From: Clostridia bacterium
GTDB taxonomy: Bacteria; Bacillota; Clostridia; Oscillospirales; Acutalibacteraceae
NCBI GenBank assembly: GCA_017410605.1
Contig: JAFQQN010000015.1
Span: 62,001 to 126,000 of the forward strand
DNA: 64,000 nt
Direction of reading: 5' to 3'
Shown: positions 1 through 7,547 of the stretch, piece by piece
Numbering within the stretch: position 1 is the first letter of the stretch
Layout: every line of letters starts with the position of its first letter
Notes under the pieces: model-generated
What the model saw: only the letters and a program-made list of their open reading frames with translations
Databases searched by the model: none
What the model was told of the DNA's origin: nothing
Made by a program: the position numbers and the translations under genes

Positions 1-2
1 CT

Positions 3-275
3 TCAGATGTCTTTTGCTTTACGATTTTGGATGATAAGGTGTATGCCTTGACCGAAAATGACCGATTTGTATTAAAGCAAAGATTATACCAGGTTGAAGA
101 AAGGCTTTCAGATTCATTTGTTAAAATTAATCAGTCCTGTATTGCAAACATAAGTAAAATTAAACGGTTTGATGCTTCGGTTTCGGGTTCATTAATGGTA
201 ATTTTTAAAAATGAATATAAAGAGTATGTTTCCCGCCGACAGTTAAAGGCGGTAAAAGAAAGGTTGGGAATTTAA
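3..275 (+). CDS. LytTR DNA-binding domain protein, 3' part only
   Basis: This is the C-terminal 90 codons of a LytTR-type transcription regulator; the frame is open back to base 3, so the gene starts outside the window. A TTG at base 27 is not convincing as a start because the reading frame runs through it. The visible part shows the LytTR hallmarks: a strand of the type DDKVYALTEND, a helix LYQVEERL, the FVKINQSCIANISKI recognition segment, and the terminal VSRRQLKAVKERLG helix. LytTR proteins bind paired direct repeats in promoters. The stop codon is immediately followed by the ATG of the DUF3021 gene, the usual partner of stand-alone LytTR regulators. Any N-terminal domain cannot be judged. 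Confidence 0.85.
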   Translation, partial: SDVFCFTILDDKVYALTENDRFVLKQRLYQVEERLSDSFVKINQSCIANISKIKRFDASVSGSLMVIFKNEYKEYVSRRQLKAVKERLGI

Positions 276-698
276 ATGAATAAATATCTTAAAAGCTTTT
301 TGCATAGAGGGGCAGTTTTTAGTGGGCTCGGTCCAATAGTTTTAGGAATAGTGTATGCTATTCTTTCGGTTAATATAAAAAATTTTTCTCTCACTGGCAG
401 TCAGGTTTTGGTAGGAATTGTTTCGGTATATTTGTTGGCCTTTGTACAGGCGGGTTGCTCGGTTTTCAACCAAATAGAAGAGTGGCCTTTGGTAAAATCG
501 CTTTTATGCCATTTTATATGTTTGTATGTTGCCTATGTAACCTGTTATTTAGTAAACACATGGATACCCTTTGAGTCTACTATATTGTTAATTTTTACGG
601 CCGTTTTTGTTGCGTTATATTTTATAATTTGGCTTGTTGTTTACTTTATTGTAAAGCTAACCAGCAAAAAAATGAATTCTAAAATAAACATAATGTAA
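276..698 (+). CDS. DUF3021 family membrane protein
   Basis: A 140-residue membrane protein with about four hydrophobic segments (roughly residues 15-33, 43-62, 74-92 and 100-126) and a short basic tail. Size, topology and position directly after a LytTR gene match DUF3021, a family of LytTR-associated membrane proteins of unknown biochemical role, thought to modulate or respond to the regulator. The start is ATG, abutting the LytTR stop with no gap, so the two are probably translationally coupled. The purine-rich GAAAGGTTGGGA stretch inside the end of the upstream gene can serve as ribosome binding site. A strong hairpin terminator follows 47 bp after the stop. The family assignment rests on context as much as sequence. 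Confidence 0.75.
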   Translation: MNKYLKSFLHRGAVFSGLGPIVLGIVYAILSVNIKNFSLTGSQVLVGIVSVYLLAFVQAGCSVFNQIEEWPLVKSLLCHFICLYVAYVTCYLVNTWIPFESTILLIFTAVFVALYFIIWLVVYFIVKLTSKKMNSKINIM

Positions 699-744
699 AT
701 TCATTTATACAAATTGTTATTTATTTGCGATAGAGAAATATTAA

Positions 745-788
745 AAGAAATACCACCTAAGATTTAACTTACTTAGGTGGTATTTCTT
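745..788. terminator. Bidirectional intrinsic terminator
   Basis: A perfect 17-bp inverted repeat (745-761 with 772-788) encloses a 10-base loop. A/T-rich flanks give U-runs on both strands. It lies between the converging LytTR-DUF3021 pair on the plus strand and tmRNA on the minus strand, so it can end both transcripts. Confidence 0.85.
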
Positions 789-841
789 CTGTAATGGCAA
801 AGACGTTCTTTACGATGTAAAGAGTTCGTCTATGCGCGTTA

Positions 842-1186
842 TGGTGGAGGCGAGGGGAGTCGAACCCCTGTCCAAAAATCTTTCCATATAGCTTTCTCCG
901 GGTGCAGACGGTTGTTAACATTCCCTCGGTGCAAGGTCAAACGTCAAACCGGGCACCTTAGTATCCCTTAAATCATGACAAAGGGCAGGGAAGACCTTTG
1001 TTCACGTTCACCGCTAATCGACGCCCTAGCCGGGTCGCGGTAATCCCGGGTCGGACGGCAGCCTAATTAGGCTGCAAAGGCAACTTTATTGTTGTCGTTT
1101 ATTTTTAATTTACGGATTTTAAAGTGTGTCCGCGCCACTACCCGCTTACTATACTTCTTGATCCCTGTCGAAACCGGTACGCCCCC
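842..1186 (-). ncRNA. ssrA: Transfer-messenger RNA (tmRNA)
   Basis: tmRNA rescues stalled ribosomes by acting first as an alanine tRNA and then as a short mRNA that adds a degradation tag. On the minus strand the 5' end (1186) begins GGGGGCGUACCGGUUUCGAC and the 3' end (842) finishes GGUUCGACUCCCCUCGCCUC then ACCA; the two ends pair as a 7-bp acceptor stem with one G-U pair. The T-arm GGUUCGA motif is present. The tag frame ends in NDNNKVAFAA followed by a stop at 1067-1069; I could not fix the resume codon exactly. Length is about 345 nt, normal for the family. smpB, its protein partner, is immediately upstream in the same orientation. Confidence 0.96.
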
Positions 1187-1193
1187 ATATATG

Positions 1194-1263
1194 AAGTAAT
1201 AGGTAATAAGTAATAGGTAATAAGTAATAGGTAAGAAGTGAGAGGTAATAAGTGAAAAGTAGA
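1194..1263. repeat. Tandem repeat, five 14-bp units
   Basis: Five consecutive 14-bp units of the type AAGTAATAGGTAAT begin at 1194, 1208, 1222, 1236 and 1250. The first two are identical, the third differs by one base, and the last two are progressively degenerate toward smpB. Each unit is itself two similar 7-mers. The array fills the spacer between the tmRNA 5' end and the smpB stop codon. Confidence 0.9.
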
Positions 1264-1270
1264 ATGTTTT

Positions 1271-1729
1271 TTAACGGTTTTGCTCTTTTAAAGTGCGTTG
1301 AATTTCACGATTGGCTGTTTTTTGCGCTATATCTGCCCGTTTGTCATACAGCTTTTTACCCTTGCAAAGCCCAACCTGAACCTTTACTCTTGAACCTTTA
1401 AAATAAAGAGAGAGCGGAATAATTGTAAGGCCCTGTTGTTTAAGCTGACCAAAAAGGCGAAGAATTTCTTTCTTGTGCATTAAAAGTTTTCGAACCCTTA
1501 CAGGGTCCTTGTTAAATATATTTCCCTTTTCGTAAGGGGAAATATGCATACCTTTAACAAAAATCTCGCCGTCTTCAATGTCACACCAAGCATCTTTAAG
1601 GTTTGCACCGCTAATTCTTAAAGATTTTACCTCGGTACCGCAAAGCTCAATTCCGGCTTCTATGCTTTCTAAGACAAAATAGTCGTGAAAGGCTTTTTTG
1701 TTATTAGATATAGTTTTTGTGCTTTCCAC
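1271..1729 (-). CDS. smpB: SsrA-binding protein SmpB
   Basis: SmpB binds the tRNA-like part of tmRNA and brings it to stalled ribosomes. The 152-residue protein has the family signatures: KAFHDYF near the start, [13 protein letters not shown], the [24 protein letters not shown] core and a basic C-terminal tail. I chose the GTG at 1729 because an AAGGGGTGA ribosome binding site lies a few bases before it. The in-frame GTG at 1738 lies inside that site and has no spacing, although it would add only three residues. The gene sits upstream of ssrA in the same orientation, with a tandem repeat between. It has its own sigma-A promoter. Confidence 0.96.
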   Translation of the reverse strand: MESTKTISNNKKAFHDYFVLESIEAGIELCGTEVKSLRISGANLKDAWCDIEDGEIFVKGMHISPYEKGNIFNKDPVRVRKLLMHKKEILRLFGQLKQQGLTIIPLSLYFKGSRVKVQVGLCKGKKLYDKRADIAQKTANREIQRTLKEQNR

Positions 1730-1777
1730 CGAAATCACCCCTTGCTGTAATTAATAACCCACTAAAGAGCAGTATTA

Positions 1778-1806
1778 AGTATATCATAAGCTGACTTTTT
1801 CGTCAA
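1778..1806 (-). promoter_or_regulatory. smpB promoter
   Basis: On the minus strand TTGACG (1801-1806) and TATACT (1778-1783) are separated by exactly 17 bases, a good sigma-A promoter about 50 bases upstream of the smpB start. No separate strong promoter was seen just before tmRNA, so this one may drive both. Confidence 0.7.
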
Positions 1807-1900
1807 GAACCTTTAGAGTGTTATATTGTGTAATTAAAGGGGATTATTAGTGCCCTAAAAGTGAACTTTGAAAATTTTTGGAATTTTTTGTCAAAACTTG

Positions 1901-1929
1901 TTGACAAAATCATTCACATTGAGTATAAT
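1901..1929 (+). promoter_or_regulatory. Consensus sigma-A promoter
   Basis: Perfect TTGACA (1901-1906) and TATAAT (1924-1929) hexamers with a 17-base spacer. Transcription would start near 1936, leaving a leader of about 97 bases before the small gene at 2033. Confidence 0.85.
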
Positions 1930-2032
1930 TTATTTAGTGTGAAAGAAATTGGAAATTAATTGCTGTAACTCATTGGCCAAGGGGAAGGTAAAGCCTATTT
2001 ACTTCACGACAAAAAGTAAAGGAAGCGGTTTT

Positions 2033-2239
2033 ATGTATAAAGTAATTAAAGGTACTGCTTGTATTGAAGGAAAAACTTATATTACATACGGGCTGTCATA
2101 TAATGATGAGACTATTGTGTCAGATATTTCTGATAATAAACAAAAAGTGGAACAATTAGCAGAGTTGTTCAATAAAGAGCAGGTAGAATTGGAGGAGATA
2201 GAGTTGTTTATTGAAGAATTTTTGGCAGATAGATATTAA
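2033..2239 (+). CDS. Small DUF6514-like protein
   Basis: A 68-residue acidic protein. The N-terminal half has alternating strands (YKVIKGTACIEGKTYITYGL) and the C-terminal half is a helix with a DNKQKVEQLAELFNKEQVELEE segment, broken here by the leucine/glutamate pattern. This resembles DUF6514, small clostridial proteins of unknown function. I chose the ATG at 2033, which has a clear AAAGGAAGC ribosome binding site seven bases upstream. A longer reading from a TTG at 1949 would encode cysteine-rich text with no binding site. The gene has its own consensus promoter and precedes alaS, which also has its own promoter. No function can be assigned. Confidence 0.65.
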   Translation: MYKVIKGTACIEGKTYITYGLSYNDETIVSDISDNKQKVEQLAELFNKEQVELEEIELFIEEFLADRY

Positions 2240-2273
2240 TATTTTTCAAAGTCGGCGGAGCGCATAAAAACTA

Positions 2274-2302
2274 TTGACAAAGCCTTAAAATAATAATATA
2301 AT
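2274..2302 (+). promoter_or_regulatory. alaS promoter
   Basis: TTGACA (2274-2279) and TATAAT (2297-2302) with a 17-base spacer. The predicted start near 2309 leaves a leader of about 30 bases, too short for a T-box. Confidence 0.85.
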
Positions 2303-2338
2303 TTAAAAGTATGAATGTTGTTATTTTGAGGTGTTTTT

Positions 2339-4957
2339 ATGGAATGGATGTCACTTAATACGCTTAGAGAAAAATATCTTTGCTTTTTTGAAAGTAAAGG
2401 TCATTTACGTTTACCAAGTTTTTCTCTTGTGCCTAATAATGATAAGTCTTTGCTTCTTATTAACTCTGGCATGGCACCAATGAAAAAATATTTCACGGGT
2501 GAGGTTACCCCTCCCAGAAATAGGGTTACTACCTGCCAAAAGTGTATTCGCACACCCGATTTAGAGCGTGTAGGTCATACTGCCCGTCATGGTACATATT
2601 TTGAAATGTTGGGTAACTTTTCTTTTGGTGATTATTTTAAAAACGAAGCTATTGCCTGGGCTTGGGAGTTTTTGACTGTTACACTTGAAATTCCGAAGGA
2701 CAGGCTTTGGCCCTCTATTTATGAAGAGGACGACGAGGCTTATGATATTTGGAAGAACAATATAGGCGTTCCTGAAGAGCATATAGTTCGCCTTGGTAAG
2801 GCCGATAATTTTTGGGAGCATGGTACCGGTCCTTGCGGTCCATGTTCTGAAATTTATTTTGACCGCGGTGAAAAATATGGTTGTGGTTCTGCTGATTGTA
2901 AGCCAGGTTGCGACTGTGACCGTTATATGGAAATTTGGAACAATGTTTTTTCCCAGTTTAATAATATGGGCGACGGTACCTATACCGAGCTTGAGCATAA
3001 AAACATTGATACCGGAATGGGTCTTGAGCGTCTTGCCTGTGTAATGCAGGATGTTGACAATATGTTTGAGGTTGACACCATTCGCAATATATTAAATAAG
3101 GTTTGCGCTATTTCCGGAAAAGAATATGGCGTTGATAAAAATGTTGATATTTCCATTCGTGCTATTACCGACCACGCCAGGGCAGCAACCTTTATGATAA
3201 GCGACGGTATTATACCCTCTAATGAGGGAAGAGGCTATGTTCTTCGTAGAATTATACGTCGTGCCGTTCGTCACGGAAAACTTATTGGTATTAACCGTCC
3301 CTTCTTTATGGAATTATGCTATGCCGTTATTAACGAAAATAAATCGGGCTATCCGGAGCTTTTAGAAAAACAAGAGCTTATTTCTAAGGTTATTAATAAC
3401 GAAGAGGCAAACTTCAATAAAACGGTTGACCAGGGCCTTAATATGTTGAACGAACTTACCAAAAACGGTGGCACTCTTTCAGGTGACGATGCCTTTAAGC
3501 TTTATGATACATATGGTTTCCCCCTTGACCTTACAAAGGATATTTTAAGTGAAAAGGGTATGACCGTTGATGAAGATCGCTTTAAAGAACTTATGGAAGC
3601 TCAACGCACAAAAGCCCGTTCTGCCAGAAAATCTGCCGACGGGGAGAGCTGGAGCAGTAACGATATTTCTTTTGATGATATTTCCGCTACTGAATTTTTA
3701 GGTTATACTGAGAATAGCTGTGAGGCAACCGTATTGGATATTATATGTGACGGAGAGCACTGCACAAGTACCGGTGACGGACAAGCTATAGTTGTTTTAA
3801 ACAAAACTGTTTGCTATGCCGAAAGCGGCGGACAGATTGGTGATATGGGAACCATTTGCCCCGAAAATAGCGAAAATGTTATTTTTGTTAAGGATACTAA
3901 AAAATCCTCCGGCGGTGTGTTTGCACACTATGTGAAAATTGTAAATGGAAGTCTTTCGGTTGGTGATAAAGTCGTTGTAACAATTGATGTCGAGCGCCGT
4001 GAAGCCATTCGCCGAAATCATACCGCAGCTCACCTTTTACAGGCCGCTCTTCGAAAGGTGCTTGGTAGCCACGTTGAACAGGCCGGTCAGCTTGTAAATG
4101 ATAAAGAGGTTCGCTTTGACTTCACACATTTTGCTGCGCTTACTGCAGACGAGCTTATAAAGGTTGAAAACCTTGTAAATGAATATATTTTAAAGGGAAT
4201 TACTGTTTTATCCCGCGAAATGCCTATAGAGGAAGCAAAAAAGCTTGGAGCTATGGCTCTTTTTGGCGAAAAATACGGCGATGTAGTTAGGGTTGTTTCA
4301 GCAGAAGACTTTACTGTAGAGTTCTGTGGCGGTACGCATATTGATAATACCGGAAAAATCGGTTTGTTTAAAATTTTATCTGAAAGCTCAGTTGCCGCCG
4401 GTGTTCGCCGAATTTCGGCCGTTACCGGAAAGGGTGTTTTAGAGTTTTTAGATAGCCTTAAACAAACTATTGCAGACGCCGCAAGTGAAATGAAACTAGC
4501 AAACCCCAATGAAATTGTTATTAAAGCTAAGCAAATGACCGCCACTATTAAAGAGCAGAAAGAAGAAATTTCGGCTCTCGAAAGCAAATTAGCTGCAGGT
4601 AAGATGGATGATATTTTATCGAATGCTACTAAAACAGATAAGGCTTTGGTTGTTGCAAAGGTGCTTAATAATACCGACGTAAATTCTGCTCGTACCCTTT
4701 GTGATACTATTAAGTCATCAAAGCCCGATATGGTTGCTGTTTTTGCTGTTGTTAGCGGTGAAAAGCTTACTTTTGTTGCATCATGTGGTGCTAATGCTGT
4801 TAAAAACGGATGCCATGCCGGAAACATTGTTCGTGAGGTTGCTAAAATAGCAGGCGGTAACGGTGGTGGCCGACCCGACAGCGCAATGGCCGGCGGTAAG
4901 GATGTTTCAAAGGCCGATGAGGCAATTTCTAAGGTTGTTAGCATTGTAAATGCCTAG
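2339..4957 (+). CDS. alaS: Alanyl-tRNA synthetase
   Basis: Charges tRNA-Ala with alanine in the cytoplasm and edits mischarged serine or glycine. The 872-residue length is typical. The class II catalytic domain occupies about residues 1-250 (motif 2 region with RTPDLERVGHTARHGTYFE), followed by the tRNA-recognition region. The editing domain carries the zinc-site pair HTAAH (His561, His565) and CGGTH (Cys663, His667). The C-terminal DHHA1-type domain ends with the glycine-rich GGNGGGRPDSAMAGG segment. The ATG at 2339 has GAGGTG eight bases upstream. The gene is followed after 15 bp by a HIT-family gene, probably in the same transcript. Confidence 0.98.
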   Translation: MEWMSLNTLREKYLCFFESKGHLRLPSFSLVPNNDKSLLLINSGMAPMKKYFTGEVTPPRNRVTTCQKCIRTPDLERVGHTARHGTYFEMLGNFSFGDYFKNEAIAWAWEFLTVTLEIPKDRLWPSIYEEDDEAYDIWKNNIGVPEEHIVRLGKADNFWEHGTGPCGPCSEIYFDRGEKYGCGSADCKPGCDCDRYMEIWNNVFSQFNNMGDGTYTELEHKNIDTGMGLERLACVMQDVDNMFEVDTIRNILNKVCAISGKEYGVDKNVDISIRAITDHARAATFMISDGIIPSNEGRGYVLRRIIRRAVRHGKLIGINRPFFMELCYAVINENKSGYPELLEKQELISKVINNEEANFNKTVDQGLNMLNELTKNGGTLSGDDAFKLYDTYGFPLDLTKDILSEKGMTVDEDRFKELMEAQRTKARSARKSADGESWSSNDISFDDISATEFLGYTENSCEATVLDIICDGEHCTSTGDGQAIVVLNKTVCYAESGGQIGDMGTICPENSENVIFVKDTKKSSGGVFAHYVKIVNGSLSVGDKVVVTIDVERREAIRRNHTAAHLLQAALRKVLGSHVEQAGQLVNDKEVRFDFTHFAALTADELIKVENLVNEYILKGITVLSREMPIEEAKKLGAMALFGEKYGDVVRVVSAEDFTVEFCGGTHIDNTGKIGLFKILSESSVAAGVRRISAVTGKGVLEFLDSLKQTIADAASEMKLANPNEIVIKAKQMTATIKEQKEEISALESKLAAGKMDDILSNATKTDKALVVAKVLNNTDVNSARTLCDTIKSSKPDMVAVFAVVSGEKLTFVASCGANAVKNGCHAGNIVREVAKIAGGNGGGRPDSAMAGGKDVSKADEAISKVVSIVNA

Positions 4958-4972
4958 TTAGGGGTGTAATTA

Positions 4973-5311
4973 ATGGATTGTCTTTTTTGTAAAATAGTTG
5001 CAGGGGAGATACCCTCAACAAAAATTTATGAAGACGAAAAGGTTTATGCTTTTGCAGATATTGAACCTCAGGCACCTTTTCACGCTATTATAGTTCCAAA
5101 AGAACACATTTCTTCTGCGGCTGAAATCACCGCAGATAACAGCCATTTAATTGCCGCAGTGTTTGAAGCGGTTTCGAAAATCGCCAAGGCCGAAAATCTT
5201 GAAAAAGGCTTCCGCGTTGTAAATAATTGCGGCGAAGATGGCGGTCAGACTGTTGAGCATATTCATTTTCACCTTTTGGCTCGTAGAAATCTTGCTTGGC
5301 CTCCCGGTTAA
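4973..5311 (+). CDS. HIT family (histidine triad) nucleotide-binding protein
   Basis: A 112-residue HINT/PKCI-type protein. Members hydrolyse nucleoside phosphoramidates or related adenylated compounds in the cytoplasm. The N-terminus has the family pattern CLFCKIVAGEIPS, with two cysteines that may be a remnant zinc site, then FADIEPQAPFHAIIVPK. The catalytic triad motif HIHFH (His96, His98, His100) is intact and is followed by LL, as in the consensus H-x-H-x-H-phi-phi. It follows alaS by 15 bp and is 32 bp ahead of the comEC-like gene. Its physiological substrate cannot be inferred. Confidence 0.93.
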   Translation: MDCLFCKIVAGEIPSTKIYEDEKVYAFADIEPQAPFHAIIVPKEHISSAAEITADNSHLIAAVFEAVSKIAKAENLEKGFRVVNNCGEDGGQTVEHIHFHLLARRNLAWPPG

Positions 5312-5343
5312 CTATTAAATAAGTTTTACAGGTTGGATGATGT

Positions 5344-7536
5344 ATGGTAAGAGTTATGTTTTATACCGGCTTGAGTTTGTCGGCGGTATCTTTGGCTCTT
5401 CTTTATCTTCCAACCTGTTTTTCTTTTATACCGGCGGCTGTTTTTGCGATTTTACTTGCCGTATTCATAATTTTCAGAAAAAGAATTAAGGTTTCGGGCT
5501 TAAAATCATTAACTGTTATTTGTCTAGTGTTTAGCTTACTTGGCCTTTACACAGTCAGTGCTAGGGTTGTTCCGGCAAAGGCTTTTGCAGGGTTTGAAGC
5601 TAGGGTAACGTGTACAGTTGTTGATTGGCCAAGTTATTTCGAAACCCATACTGTTTATGAGTTAAAGACCGAAAATATAGAGTTTTTACCAAATGAGGGT
5701 GGGGAACTACCTAGAAAGATTCCTAATAATATTAAAATACGCCTTAGTGACATCAATAACTGTGACATAAAGCTTTTTGATAGGGTTGTGTGCTTAGTAA
5801 CCTTTAACGATTTAGGCTTTTTTGAAAAAACATCTCTTGCAGATGGAATTTACGCAGGTGGCTATTTAAACTCAGTATCAGAGCATTTGGGTAAAAACAG
5901 GCCAATCTATGCTGTATTTACCGACCTTAGAAGCTATCTTAATGGTCTAATTTATGATAATATTAATTATGATGAAGCAAGTATAATTTCTGCTGTACTT
6001 TTAGGTGACCATTCCAGGCTTGATGAAGATTTCTATTTCGATTCCAAGGTTACCGGTGTTACACATATGCTTGTTGTTTCGGGAATGCATTTTGGAATTT
6101 TATTTCAAATTTTAGAATTTATACTTGCCCGTTTAAGGGTGTCCAAAAGGCTAGAGGGTTTTATATTAATCATTTCGGTTTTTGCATTGGCATCGGTATG
6201 TGGTTTTTCTCCCTCTATTTTAAGGGCCGGGTTTACATTTATGATTTTGGCTGTGGGAAAACTGATTTTTCGCAAGACCGATGCGCTTAATTCTTTAGGA
6301 GCCTCTGCTTCAATAATTCTTTTTATTTCTCCTTTTTCGGCAGGAAATATTGCGTTTGCTTTGTCGTTTCTTTCAACCTTTGGTTTAATTTTTGTCTGCC
6401 CAATTTTTTATGAAAAACTTTGTGCTTTAATTTTAAGATTTATGAATATTGGAAAAGTGGGCAGGGGGATTATTATGGCTTTTTGTCAAACCTTTTCTGC
6501 CAGTATATGCACAATTCCAATTTCTGTTTTGAGCTTTGGCTATATTTCAACCGTTTCACTTTTGGCAAACCTTCTTACAGGTCACGCAATGACCTTTGTT
6601 ATGATATTTTCTCTTTGTTCGGTAATTTTGTTGTCACTTCCGGGTCTTCTTTCTGTTTCTTCGGGGATTTTTATTGTAATAACCTGTTATTTGGTAAGGT
6701 ATACCAAGATGGTTGTGTCTTTTCTGGCAGACCTTAATGCCTCTATTATTGCTATAGACGGCGTTAACATAATAACCATTGTTCTCTTTTTAGTGGGAAT
6801 TTACGGAGTATTGGTGACTGCTAAGTTTTCTGCTTTTAGGTTTAGAAAAATCTTCAAGGTGAGTTCCTCGATATTGATTTCTTTCTCACTTGTTTTGACA
6901 GCGCACTATTATTGGCGGCTGCCAGATTCCTTACAGGTTGTCAGTGTAGGTAAGGGACATTGTGTTCTTCTAAGTGTAGATGATTATGTTTATGCATTTG
7001 GAGCCGGTGATGGAGAGAATGACGCAACAAAAATCAAGAACAGCCTGTTTGCGATGGGTAAAACAAAAATTGATTATATTGTTTTTCCTTCTTTAGAAAA
7101 AGATATTGCAGGTGGGGGACCGGCACTGTTAAGAAAATTTCCATCAGCAAAGGTGTTTTGCCCTTATAATGGTGATTTTTTCAATAAGTTTGAGCATATT
7201 TCTAACGAGCATTATGCTTTTTATAATAATAAAATTGGTATTTCAAATTCTGATTACCGGGTATTGATTTATGAGGGTATTGGTGTTATTATTAATTTAG
7301 ATAAATACTCGGTTATAATTTATTTGGACGGCGACCCATCTGTTCTTTACAAGGAATGTGATAATGCAAATGTTGTTTTTGTGGCTGCCGGCGAAGTGCC
7401 TGAGCAGGTTAATAAGCTTAATATAAACAGGCTAATTTTAAGCGGTAAAAATGAGGAAATGTTGCAGTTTTCAAAAAACAATCCTCTTACAAATATTACT
7501 GATAATACCTTTTCAAAGTCAATAAAACTAGGGTAG
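5344..7536 (+). CDS. comEC: ComEC/Rec2-like DNA uptake channel, degenerate C-terminal domain
   Basis: A 730-residue polytopic membrane protein. ComEC forms the inner-membrane channel for single-stranded DNA in natural transformation. The N-terminal region (about 1-190) has two membrane segments and a soluble insert. The Competence domain (about 205-500) contains the diagnostic GVTHMLVVSGMHFGI (Ser246-His249) and many helices. The C-terminal part (about 532-730) matches the position of the metallo-beta-lactamase-like domain, starting at VSVGKGH. However, the metal-binding segment usually read as SHxDxDHxGG is here FPSLEKDIAGG (about 581-591), with no histidines, so it is unlikely to be a nuclease. 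It lies in a run with holA, 11 bp downstream. Confidence 0.88.
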   Translation: MVRVMFYTGLSLSAVSLALLYLPTCFSFIPAAVFAILLAVFIIFRKRIKVSGLKSLTVICLVFSLLGLYTVSARVVPAKAFAGFEARVTCTVVDWPSYFETHTVYELKTENIEFLPNEGGELPRKIPNNIKIRLSDINNCDIKLFDRVVCLVTFNDLGFFEKTSLADGIYAGGYLNSVSEHLGKNRPIYAVFTDLRSYLNGLIYDNINYDEASIISAVLLGDHSRLDEDFYFDSKVTGVTHMLVVSGMHFGILFQILEFILARLRVSKRLEGFILIISVFALASVCGFSPSILRAGFTFMILAVGKLIFRKTDALNSLGASASIILFISPFSAGNIAFALSFLSTFGLIFVCPIFYEKLCALILRFMNIGKVGRGIIMAFCQTFSASICTIPISVLSFGYISTVSLLANLLTGHAMTFVMIFSLCSVILLSLPGLLSVSSGIFIVITCYLVRYTKMVVSFLADLNASIIAIDGVNIITIVLFLVGIYGVLVTAKFSAFRFRKIFKVSSSILISFSLVLTAHYYWRLPDSLQVVSVGKGHCVLLSVDDYVYAFGAGDGENDATKIKNSLFAMGKTKIDYIVFPSLEKDIAGGGPALLRKFPSAKVFCPYNGDFFNKFEHISNEHYAFYNNKIGISNSDYRVLIYEGIGVIINLDKYSVIIYLDGDPSVLYKECDNANVVFVAAGEVPEQVNKLNINRLILSGKNEEMLQFSKNNPLTNITDNTFSKSIKLG

Positions 7537-7547
7537 GTGGTGTAGTT

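Noticed and set aside
1194..1263. CRISPR-like array
   Set aside because: Units are 14 bp and contiguous without spacers, so it is a simple tandem repeat.
1936..2032. Riboswitch in the leader of the DUF6514-like gene
   Set aside because: No known aptamer pattern was recognised; only weak local pairing is visible.
1949..2032. Longer start (TTG at 1949) for the DUF6514-like gene
   Set aside because: The ATG at 2033 has a clear ribosome site and the added residues show no protein-like pattern.
2308..2338. T-box riboswitch ahead of alaS
   Set aside because: The predicted leader is about 30 bases; a T-box needs about 200, with a terminator/antiterminator. None is seen.
4087..4944. 285-codon open frame antisense to alaS
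   Set aside because: No ribosome site, no family resemblance, and it lies fully inside a strongly conserved gene; it is a shadow frame of biased codon use.
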